64,000 nt of DNA from Brachypterus glaber (Eukaryota; Arthropoda; Insecta; Coleoptera; Kateretidae): the NCBI GenBank assembly GCA_958510825.1, contig OY294054.1:9030319-9094318 (forward strand), given 5' to 3'. The notes below the pieces were generated by a model, which was given only the letters and a program-made list of their open reading frames with translations, was not told the DNA's origin and ran no database searches. Every line of letters starts with the position of its first letter. The first letter of the stretch is position 1. Below are positions 55,601 to 64,000 of the stretch, piece by piece. Both the position numbers and the translations under genes were made by a program.

Positions 55601-58600
55601 AAAAGTACCTTTTTTTATGTATTCTGATCTGAGGAATCATATTTCAAAAATAAAATTACAAAAATGTTACACAGAAAAAAGTCTGGGACAAAAAACTGAT
55701 AAGCCGCCCCCGTTTGCACACCCCTGGTTAAAATAAGTACATGAAAATAAAATACGAAGATGTGACTTATTAAGATTAGTTCACTTACAAAACCTCGTTG
55801 CTACGTCTCTAAGGGATCCTGAGTTATTAAATAAAAACCGATTTTTTTAGTCACTTTCAAAGAAGCTTAGCTCCCTTACGACGCATTTTTAGAAATATGT
55901 TTATAGAAACTTTTTGTCATATTTTATAATGTGGAATTACCCCTTGAAATTTCGGACCCTATTTCAAATGACTTTTTTATTCCTTAAAATTAAAAAAAAT
56001 AATAATTTTTTAAAGATGTATACAGCTTTCTTCATATAAGCAATCACAAAGTTCGTTTTTGGCTTCTTGGGTTTTATTTTGAGTTTGTTTTTCCTCCAAA
56101 AGTCCAAACCCCTAAGTTTATTTACATAACGATTTTAATACTATAAATTGCGTTTTTGGTCCAAAATAAGTACAGTTATCAATAGATCTCACGAAGAAAA
56201 TTCGAAAACCGTCAAAGCTATAGTTGTACAAAAAACCGTTAAAAAAACTATGGTCAAAACATTGTGTAAAAAGTGGATATAATTGATTTTGAACGCGAAC
56301 TCCTCAAATAGTGCACACGGACAAATCTTATCGAAAACTACCGAGATTTTCGACAAATCTTATCGAAAATTACCGAGATTTTCGAGATTTTTTTCAAGAT
56401 TTTTGAAAGACTTCCGAAAATATGTGTACGGACTTTTTCCATAGTGATTCCTCCCGTTTACATACATGCATCTTTTTAAAAAAGGAACAAAAGTCATTTA
56501 TTTTGTGGCAACTAAACACGCGTTACAAAACATTTAGTGCGAATAAAATAACGCCTATGCTCATCATTTAAGGGGTCTTTCTACTTTAAAATTTTAAAAA
56601 TATTTTGATTTTAAACATTTTTTTATATAGAAAGAAAAAAGATATAATTCTGATTTTTTTTGGGTATGTTTATTTATATTTAAAGAATGCAATATATTTT
56701 TTTAGATTTTTAAAGTGCCATTTTTTGCCATAAAATTTATTTGAAAAAAAAAAAGATCGTGATTCCGGCCGTTTGGATCGACAAAAAAAACGGGATATTA
56801 TTCAGTATTGAAGTCGCTACAGCCCGAACTGGAAGAAATGTTACTGGGCAAAAAATAACAGAATGGCAGACGTTTTTCTTGAAAATTATTTAAAAATATT
56901 TAAAAAACATCCGCCATTTTGTTATTTTTTGGCCAAAATAAAATCTTCTAGATAGGGCTATAGCGACTTTAATACTGAATAATATTCCGTTTTTTTTTTC
57001 AGTCGATACATGATGTTTTTTTTCAAAAGAATTTTATGGCAAAAAAATGGCACTTTAAAAATTGTATTCTTTATATATAAATAACCATACCTACAAAATT
57101 TCACAGTGATATGTTTTTTCTTTCAATATAAAAAAAAATTATTAAAAACTAAATATTTTTAAAATTTGAAGGTGGAAAGACCCCTTAACCTTACCTACTT
57201 GCCACAAAAAGCATTACTTTTCTTGCTAATAAAACAATATAACGGTTGTTAGTTTATGTACCTACCAAGAGATGTCATAAAAATAATGTTAGTAGAAAAT
57301 GATGTACCTTATTTACCTTTCCTCGAACTGCTAAATATACAGAATATTCTAAAATGTCGCCTTGATTGGCGCTTGGAGGTTCCCAAGATAGGTGGGCGCC
57401 GTCGCCATATTTGGCAATTTTAATTGCCGAGGGGGCGCCTGGAAATCCGGGGAGACACGTTTTAAAAGCAGACACCTGAAAAAAAATAAATAAATATATC
57501 TTTTCAGTTTAAAATATTCAATGTTGATTTTTTATTAAATATTTTTGTAACACCACGTAAATTTAGATTTTAGACCTCCCTTTCTCCAAGTAACAGTTAA
57601 TTAAATTATGGAAATAGAATTAGGCAAATTTTATCGACTTGAATGCTTTGATATGAAGACTTAAAATTTAGTATGAAATTCGTTTGATTTTTCCGGAGAA
57701 AACCAGTATTGCATGTTTATAATTTACTACTACTAATTTAAAAAATTCTTAATTTAAAAAAAAAATAAAATAAAAACTTAAGACATACTACGTTAACCTT
57801 TTGAAAGAAACCAAACCCAACGAAAAACAGAATCAGCGAGAAATTATGTACAACTTACCTCACTCCATTCACCGCATCCCACCGAATTGATGGCAGCTAC
57901 CCTAAACTTGTACGCGGTACCAGGTTCCAAGAGTGTCCTAGTGAAGGTATGCAACTCGGGCAAAGTCTCGGTAGTCAATTCTGAACTATCGTCGTCTAAC
58001 AAGAAATAACTTTGAACATCACAGCTGTTGCCCTTGATAAACCCAACGGTGTACCACGTTTCCTTGCTGTTCGGATCCAAGTTACCTAAGACGGGAAAAT
58101 TAGCATAAAGCCTTTTTGTGTTGCTTACCAAAGTTGGGTTTTCTTTTATTTTTACGGTATAACTAACTTGCTTCTATTTATAGAATAGTTATAATACTTA
58201 ATTAATAGGGTACGTAATTAAATCTGGGTAAGATTAAAAGCTCTATTTTTTTAGTCCACTAGTGGAAAAAACTTGATATTTAAAATAGTGCTCAAAACAA
58301 GTGTTTCTATAAGGTGTTGGATAAATGAGGAGCAAATCGAATTTTTTCCAAAAATAATTTTTTGGCTATTAACGAAAAACGATTTTCTCTTAAATCCTGT
58401 CATATATTTTTAGGATAGTGAGTTTTTCTGATAGAAACTAACATCTAGACTTAATAAGTTATCTAATTTTAATCAAGATTTATCAGAAAGACTGGAAAAA
58501 TCTAAAAAATGTTTGGACTTAATGCGTTTTGTTTCGTCACAATGTATAAAATTCGTTTTGTTTCGATTAAAATTGGACATAATGCTGAATTGCAGGTTAT

Positions 58601-61600
58601 AAGAAAGAAAATTAACACCTCCATATAAGCTGTTTTGTTCGAAATTGTCGCCCCCTAGCGGCAGTATTACATAATGCGTTTTGATCCAACTACATTTGTG
58701 GACAAAAAGCGTTTTGAGGTGGACCTTATACTTTGCGCCTGAATTACACAGGGGCATATTGCTTCAAACTCAATTTTGTCAATTGGACAAAATGCGATTT
58801 AAAAAGTTGCTCCTCAAATGTCAAGGTTTGGACTTTTTATTTTTTACTACATTTACTGCACACGGTTCACCTGGGCGATTTTAAATAAAAATTTCGTGGA
58901 CCCCTACATTTTTTGGACTAAAACATACCTGATGACATAAGAAATCAATTTCCATTTGAAAGAAAATCGTAAAAGATACACTTTTTTAGACAGATAAAAA
59001 AACGTTTTTTTTTTAGTAATAAGGTGTGTCAAAAAATCGCGATTTTCAAAATCAAAAACGCTCCCTGGCTTAAAAGTTGCTCCTTAGTAAAAAACAGTGG
59101 CCACTCAAAAATGAGCCAAATCGATAAATGTTTAGAGGTAGCTCAAAGCACTCTACCTTACAAAAAAAATCGGTATCTGTTTTTCGGATAAAAACTGATA
59201 CCGATAAAAATTGAGGAAATTTTGGAGGGTTTCTTTGGTAATATTTAGAAACAATACTAAATGTAAGAACTAAAACAATTATATCCCCCCCCTCCCCTTA
59301 AGTTAGACCATGAAAAATTCGCCAATTATTTGAAGATTTCGCGAAAATTTAATTTTTGCAATTTTTTAAAAGTGCATAAAAAATAGTTTTAAATAAAAAA
59401 TCTGCAAAATTATATATTAGTATATAAGCATATATACATGTTAACTTGCATGACTATACAGAAAACATATTTTTTTCCCTCAAGTTGAGTAAAAAAATTA
59501 ATTTCAATTAGAAACCGGGTGGATTTTCTGTTTTCTTGCCTTAAACTTTTTTCGGTGTACTTTTTTTTTGATTTTTTGGTTGGCATACTTTTTTATGTAC
59601 AAATACACAAAAAAGTTTCTGTGGTTTAACATCGCAGGTTTAACCGTTTTAAAGACAAATTCATTTAAAAGTAAATTTTTACGCATGAAGAACCAAAAAT
59701 AAAAAAATATAAAGCAAAAAACAAATATTTTAGTAATGAGTGGTTATTTAACATTAAAAACATAGAAAAAGTTTATATGCACCTTGGTCAAAAAATCATT
59801 CCTAAGGAAGTTATGTCCTTTTAAATATGCCCATTTTCAATAAATTTTCGCAAAATCTTCAAATAATTGGCGATTTTTTTATGTTCTAACTTAAGGGAAG
59901 GGGAAATATAATTTTTTTAGTTTTGTCACAATTAGTATTGTTTCTAAATATTACCAAAGAAACCCTCCAAAATTTCCTTAATTTTATATACAATCACTTT
60001 TTATCCGAAAAACAGGTACCGATATTTTTCAAAGTTTGAGTGCTTTGAGCTACCTCTAAACATTAATCGATTTGGCTCATTTTTGAGTGGCCACTGTTTT
60101 TTACTAAGGAGCAACTTTCGAGCCAGAGAGCGTTTTCGATTTCGCAAATCGGAATTTTTTGACACACCCTAGTACTAAAAAAAAACGTTTTTTTATCTTT
60201 CTAAAAAAGTGTATCTTTTACGATTTTCTTTCAAATTGAAATTGATTTCTTATGTCATCAGGTATGTTTTAGTCCAAAAAATGTAGGGGTCCACAAAATT
60301 TTTATTTAAAATCGCCCAGTTAACCGTGTGTGATTACATACCTGAAACTTTACTACATTAACAATAATGGGTGAAAAATAACAAAAACCGCAGGAGCTTC
60401 AAAAAATTATTATTAATATTATTGCTTTTTAAAAAAGATTGCATACTGACAATATTAGGGACCCATTTCTCAAATATTGCCAGACTACTGGCAATAATAG
60501 TCAAAAACAAACTTACAAAAAATTAACAAACTAATGAGAAAATATTGTGGCACAATAACATTTTCAGCTCTTTTTAGGTACAATTTGGGCAATTAAATAA
60601 CAATTTGTCGTTTTTAGTAAGCCCCACGCACTCTTCATGTACGTATCGATTACAATCTCATATCGGCCTGGCGAAATTAAAAGCAGAACCAAGATTCAGA
60701 ACTCTCTGATTTTTCTTGTTGTATTTTGTTTTTGTCATTTTTTTGTTAACTACTTCACATGGCAATATTAGGAACACAGCTACACAACACAACAATCTCA
60801 AAAAAATACCTTTTCGCTTCCTTTTTGAGTGAAACACAATATGGGCCAAGAAAGTGCATGTTTGTGCCTACCTTATTACGTTCTTGCCCTGCAATAATCG
60901 ATGCTACCTAGCTTGCGACAGTAATCACAATTTTATAGTGGAAGAGCACGAAACACGAACTGTGTTTTTGTGTACGCCATTACCAAATGGATATACATCA
61001 TATTTACAGACAACTTTTCGATATAACAGATATACTGGCAGGTGCCATCTATGATACAGAGGACGAACTAACAAGTTTAAGAGGGGTGGTGACAACGAAC
61101 TAATAACTCTTCTTTCTAGAATACGCATACCGTTAAAATAAAGTATCGCCAACATCTCGGTTTGTTTGTAAACAAATAGTAGGTATATTCAGGCCTGAAC
61201 AATAACAGTTACCAGTAACTGGTATTGTTGTCTCTGTTAGAACAAAGATGTGCGAGTAAGACAGACGAATGTTTATGTTGCCGACGTTTTTGTCAGTTTT
61301 AACGAATGAAATGCCTATTCTAGAGAGAAGAGTTATTAGTTCGTTGGGTGGTAATATTAGGAACATGGCAATAATTAGCTCACTCACCTTATTTCTCAAT
61401 GCATTAAATTTTGTGACATGATATACTATGGTTTTTCCCTCGCGATTAATACTGTACTTACCGTTGTTTGCGATGATTTCAGTCTTTTTCGATGATTCTT
61501 TCGAATGATCCAGGGCCGCAGTGGCCAACGCGGCCAGGGGATCTTCCTGGTTGTCATCCTGTTTATCGCCGGATTGGTCGATTAAAGGATCTAACCCACT

Positions 61601-61617
61601 GTCAGGCTCGTTCATTT
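52571..61617 (-). CDS. Hcf: Host cell factor (Hcf/HCFC1 family), 3' part, 5 exons
   Basis: Joined exons 61617-61462, 58085-57859, 57475-57317, 54612-54420, 52665-52571; all GT-AG and in phase, giving 275 complete codons then TAA, plus 2 leading bases of a codon split with an upstream exon. In fragment numbering: an acidic linker [14 protein letters not shown] (~28-45); FN3 repeat 1 from [10 protein letters not shown] (61) to CGEWSE (127); FN3 repeat 2 from [20 protein letters not shown] (~136) through [19 protein letters not shown] and [18 protein letters not shown] to RWLQ (244); then a bipartite nuclear signal KRP...KKQK (255-268). The order matches the C-terminal subunit of HCF-1, a chromatin and transcription co-factor scaffold. 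The N-terminal Kelch part is outside the window. Confidence 0.95.
52840..53329. other. Hcf intron DNA with dispersed-repeat text
   Basis: Contains GTCTGTCTGG, GAACGCTTTGAGCTAGTGAC and CCCCCCC tracts; similar in style (inverted) to 33230-33390 and 32612-33165. The 96-codon frame at 53036 reads through it. Confidence 0.5.
53330..53551. mobile_element. Partial relative of the 12497-12752 fold-back
   Basis: Shares TTATCTAGCGATTTACAGCA, ACAATTTTAATTAATTTCTG, and ends GATGGCGGCTTTTGATCCGG. Confidence 0.8.
53555..54198. mobile_element. Family P hairpin, copy D
   Basis: Left CTAAGGGGTCTTTTTACC (TTAA mutated to CTAA), right AGACCCC followed by TTAA (54199-54202). Full palindrome, in the last Hcf intron. 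Confidence 0.92.
54420..54612 (-). CDS. Hcf: Hcf exon (n-1), end of FN3 repeat 2
   Basis: Acceptor TTACTTTCAG|GAT and donor TTACAAG|GTAATA. Encodes [16 protein letters not shown] and [19 protein letters not shown], near-identical in type to human HCF-1. Confidence 0.96.
54860..55970. mobile_element. Fold-back family Q, full copy (~1.1 kb)
   Basis: Arms: ATTGGAAATAAGGTCC and GACCCTATTTCAAAT; CTCAGGAACCCTTTGAGATA and TCTAAGGGATCCTGAG; GAAACGGGGGTGCC and its inverse; CACGGTTCGAGGACGAAAAA and TTTTTCGTCCTCGAACCGTG. The short loop is at ~55340-55490. Left end CAGGGTG after TA. In an Hcf intron. Confidence 0.9.
56572..57184. mobile_element. Family P hairpin, copy E
   Basis: TTAA at 56568-56571, then GGGGTCTTTCTAC; right end GGAAAGACCCC then TTAA at 57185-57188: a clean 4-bp target duplication. 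It ends ~130 bp from an Hcf exon. Confidence 0.94.
57317..57475 (-). CDS. Hcf: Hcf exon (n-2), start of FN3 repeat 2
   Basis: Acceptor TTTTTTTTCAG|GTG and donor GGAAAG|GTAAAT; 53 codons, phase 0 at both ends. [12 protein letters not shown] and HLSWEPPS are characteristic HCF text. Confidence 0.95.
57859..58085 (-). CDS. Hcf: Hcf exon (n-3), FN3 repeat 1
   Basis: Acceptor CCCGTCTTAG|GT and donor AGTGAG|GTAAGT. Encodes [38 protein letters not shown]. Confidence 0.95.
58855..60335. mobile_element. ~1.5-kb fold-back element
   Basis: Left GCACACGGTTCACCTGGGCG, right GCCCAGTTAACCGTGTG. Arms also pair at ATACCTGATGACATAAGAAA / TTTCTTATGTCATCAGGTAT, at AACAGTGGCCACTCAAAAAT and its complement, and at CTCCAAAATTTCCT. 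Arms ~58855-59365 and ~59840-60335; the loop includes family Q-like text near 59500-59860. In an Hcf intron. Confidence 0.92.
60336..61092. other. Hcf intron DNA, no gene seen
   Basis: Small open frames at 60658-61054 show no known motif and lack splice-supported context. Confidence 0.45.
61093..61346. mobile_element. MITE family M1, copy 2 (8-bp TSD)
   Basis: Complete copy with CAACGAACTAATAACTCTTC and its inverse GAAGAGTTATTAGTTCGTTG. Flanks GGTGGTGA (61085-61092) and GGTGGTAA (61347-61354). In the Hcf intron, ~115 bp beyond the exon ending at 61462. Confidence 0.93.
61462..61617 (-). CDS. Hcf: Hcf exon (n-4), acidic linker
   Basis: Acceptor TTTTATTCAAG|AA and donor AACAACG|GTAAGTAC, a strong consensus and the only one at phase 1 near the conserved text. 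The frame stays open beyond the donor to a second GTGAGT site, discussed as a finding. Confidence 0.85.
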
Positions 61618-61737
61618 CTTGAATAAAATGATTAGAACAAATATTAAATGTCATACGGGGTAATTCAGAAATAAAGTCATTAATAATAAGGGGTTTACTA
61701 CATAGAAAAATATGAAAAAAAATTCCTATATAAAACA

Positions 61738-62040
61738 TATGTCTAAAAATTCGTCGTAAGGGAGCTAAACCCCATTGAAAGTGGCTAAAAAATTCGTTTT
61801 TTTATTTAATAACTCAGGAACCCTTTGAGATATAGCAACGAGGTTTTGCATGTGAACTAATTCTTATATGGCTTCATATGTTATTTTATGTACTTTTTTA
61901 ACCGCGGGCGTGCGAAACGGGGGAGCCATATCCGTTTTTTGTCCCAAACTTTTTTCTTTGTAACTTTTTTGTAATGTTATTGTTAGGACATAATTCCCCA
62001 GGTCCAAATACATAAAAAAAGGTACTCTTGTCTAAACTAA
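61738..62040. mobile_element. Fold-back family Q, left arm
   Basis: AAAATTCGTCGTAAGGGAGC, CTCAGGAACCCTTTGAGATA, AACGAGGTTTTGCATGTGAA, GCGAAACGGGGGAGCC, as in 54860-55970. Confidence 0.83.
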
Positions 62041-62219
62041 ATATCGAGATAAAAGACAGTTTCTTGTAAGTTAAAGTTAACCCTTTGTGACTTAGATGAC
62101 CAAAGGACCAAATAATCTTATAAAACGAAAATCCCCTTCACTTATAATTACATAAAAAAATAAACCTTTTTTTATCCCTTGAAAAATTTATCTATATCTA
62201 TGGAGATGGCGGATTTTGC

Positions 62220-63670
62220 TATTAGACCCATCATATATGTCCTAAGGTACATTCAAATTAGGCTATTTTCAAATCTCCAGGTTCTGGTTTCGGTTCCTTT
62301 GGGTGCTAGAAGCCCCAAAAAAGTGGTAAAACGAGGTGCCTTAAAATTTTATTTTTAACCCATTTTGGGCCACCAGACCCATAGGCACATCAGTTATATA
62401 AAAACTGCATTATTTAACTTGAAATGGAGTCTTTATAACTATCAAAGTAAAAAAAGTTTTTTTTTAATTTTTGGTATAAATAAAATAGTGTACTCAAATG
62501 AGTACAATGGCCGTATAATTAAACTGAATAAAAAAAATTACGAAAAAAAAAACGATTTTATTCTTAAAAGAAAAATAGAAAGATTCTCAAATGAAAAAAA
62601 AAATATATTTAACATTTAAATGAAAATTTACCTGTTTGAGTACGGTGACTTTACATTACATTTTACATTTTTGTTTAACCTCGTACTATTCTACTTAATT
62701 AAGCATCCCCTAAGTCCAGGGCTTGTGTGGGCTAGTAGTAGAGGGAACCACCGGCTTTAATTGACTTTCGTACCAATTTATAGGGAGTGTCCGCTTCACT
62801 TACGCCTTCGCCAAATTTCAATTATTAATTAACTGAAAAAGGCAAATCGGCGCCGATTAGAATCGAACTCACGCTATTTTGGGTAGTAAACTCGTCAAGT
62901 ACGACGCGGTAGTCCACTCAACCAATCCTCCCATTTTAAATCAAGTTATAAGAAAATATAACTACAAAAGTAATTATATATTAATTAACTAAAGTTTTAG
63001 TATGTCCTATGAAACATAATCAACATAAATAATATAATAAATCGAAAATGCAGACTTACCCCACATAAACTCAAAAAAACAGGTGCAATTTTTTCAAACA
63101 ACCCTTGTTGTGCCAAGATGAGAAGTTTGGTAGGGCAACTTTTAGTGGACGTGAAGAAATAAAACTATATTTAAGATGTTTGTATAAAAATAATTAGGCT
63201 TTACAATCATAGATGTCTCTAATCTCGCTTTAAAAATGTGTACCCAAATGAGTACGGTGGATGAAAATGGCTTAACCCATTTTCGAGTCAAACACATTAC
63301 ATTTATTACATTTAGATTTGGACTTTTTAACAGTTATACACAAATATTCTGCAGGGCAAATGATAAAAGTCTTTAAAAAATTCATTTAATAATTTTTTTT
63401 TATAAATAATGAATCAATTCTTATTTCTTTAAAAATCTCAACAAGAAATATGTCAAAGGCACCTTTTTAACAACTGTTTTTACCCTTTTGCCCCAAAATT
63501 ATTGTTTATAACTATAAAAATAGCTTAATCTGAATGTAATGTTTATGACTTGGGAAGTTTAAAAACAAATTTTTAAGGTAACTCATTTCCACAGCTTTTT
63601 GAGTTTCTAGAACTTAAAGGAACCGGATTCAGAATCTAGCAATTTGGAAAAAGCTTAACTTGAATGAACT
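62220..63670. mobile_element. Fold-back family R, interrupted copy
   Basis: Left arm 62245-62370 (GGTTCTGGTTTCGGTTCCTT, GGTGCTAGAAGCCCC), centre and right arm 63265-63670 (ACACATTACATTTATTACAT ... CTTAAAGGAACCGGATTCAG). About 0.9 kb between them, including the SINE at 62672-62933, looks like later insertion. Confidence 0.65.
62672..62933 (-). mobile_element. tRNA-derived SINE, copy 2
   Basis: Inverse of 6053-6325: on the minus strand a head GGTTGAGTGGACTACCGCG, B-box-like GAGTTCGATTC (62860-62870), body GGCGCCGATTTGCC, and tail GTACGAGGTTAAACA followed by ATGTAAA-type repeats. Confidence 0.85.
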
Positions 63671-63671
63671 T

Positions 63672-63693
63672 TAATAATAATAATAATAATAAT
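63672..63693. repeat. (AAT)n tail of the non-LTR element
   Basis: Seven to eight AAT triplets; on the minus strand (ATT)n, the 3' tail of the retrotransposon that follows. Confidence 0.85.
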
Positions 63694-63798
63694 AAACTTT
63701 ATTTTCATTAATTAAAATTGAGTTTACAACAGCACAAACAATCTCAAATACGAAAAAAACGTCGCAAATAAATAAATTTCACAGTACATATTTACATT

Positions 63799-64000
63799 TA
63801 AAATACATTTAAGTTTGTTTCCATAAATTCCTTAAAAGAGTAAGGTTCTAAACTAATTAATAAGGACAATACAAGACTTTTAAATTTTTTTACATTACAT
63901 GTTAATTTAAAATCTTCGGGTAACTTATTAAACACCGATATACCCGCATAATAACACCCTTTTTCAAATATTGTTAACCGGTGTCTAGGAAAGTTGTAAT
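63799..64000 (-). pseudogene. Non-LTR retrotransposon reverse transcriptase, C-terminal part (open, cut by window edge)
   Basis: On the minus strand from the window edge: YNFPRHRLTIFEKGCYYAGI, then SVFNKLPEDFKLTCNVKKFK, SLVLSLLISLEPYSFKEFME and a TAA at 63799-63801. RHRLT..E.G..YAGI.VFNKLP...K.....KKFK is the familiar C-terminal tail of CR1/Jockey-type reverse transcriptases. The frame is intact in the part visible, so whether it is a live element depends on the sequence beyond 64000. A 3' UTR and (ATT)n tail follow. Confidence 0.88.

Noticed and set aside
60658..61054. Small frames in the Hcf intron
   Set aside because: No conserved motif and no phase-compatible splice link to neighbouring Hcf exons.
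61388..61462. Treating the longer open frame to 61388 as the Hcf exon end
   Set aside because: That donor is phase 0 while the next exon needs phase 1. The GTAAGT donor at 61461 fits exactly.

Overview
This window looks like an AT-rich, repeat-crowded eukaryotic nuclear genome, almost certainly an insect and possibly a beetle (the beetle part is inference). The evidence is two recognisable animal genes with long introns, both on the minus strand, set in DNA that is otherwise mobile-element debris: fold-back and miniature inverted-repeat elements, decayed Tc1/mariner copies, tRNA-derived SINEs, non-LTR retrotransposon ends and satellite arrays. There are no operons, CRISPR arrays or bacterial features.

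Gene 1 is a complete vig (Vasa intronic gene / SERBP1-HABP4 family) gene, running from the ATG at 39565 to the stop at 11069. I rebuilt eight coding exons by hand: 39565-39322, 39170-39029, 32045-31818, 25496-25425, 24869-24786, 21732-21540, 19110-18799 and 11137-11069. All splice sites are GT-AG, all intron phases agree, and the total is 1344 nt (447 residues plus stop). Its introns hold many inserted elements. Gene 2 is the 3' end of the host cell factor gene (Hcf/HCFC1 family): exons 61617-61462, 58085-57859, 57475-57317, 54612-54420 and 52665-52571, encoding the two fibronectin type III repeats and the C-terminal nuclear localisation signal. Its upstream exons lie beyond the right edge or were not found. 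The genes are head to tail: the 3' end of Hcf lies about 13 kb upstream of the vig start.

Layout: 1-4.23 kb is a ~150-bp satellite with a trimer higher-order repeat. 4.2-7.3 kb holds a TA microsatellite, several MITEs and a SINE. 7.3-9.4 kb is three near-identical copies of a ~696-bp unit, each with an identical 69-codon open frame and a hammerhead-like core. 9.4-11 kb is AT-rich repeat plus the vig 3' region. 11-39.6 kb is vig. 39.6-52.5 kb is intergenic and contains dense inverted-repeat elements. 52.5-61.6 kb is Hcf. 61.7-64 kb is probably Hcf intron and ends in a minus-strand non-LTR reverse transcriptase fragment that leaves the window.

The main non-genic theme is palindromes. More than twenty inverted-repeat elements from 0.1 to 2 kb can be read directly. 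They include a family of ~650-bp TTAA-flanked hairpins with five copies in 11 kb, and several nested insertions whose order of arrival can be read. Many lie in introns and would fold into long hairpin RNAs when transcribed.
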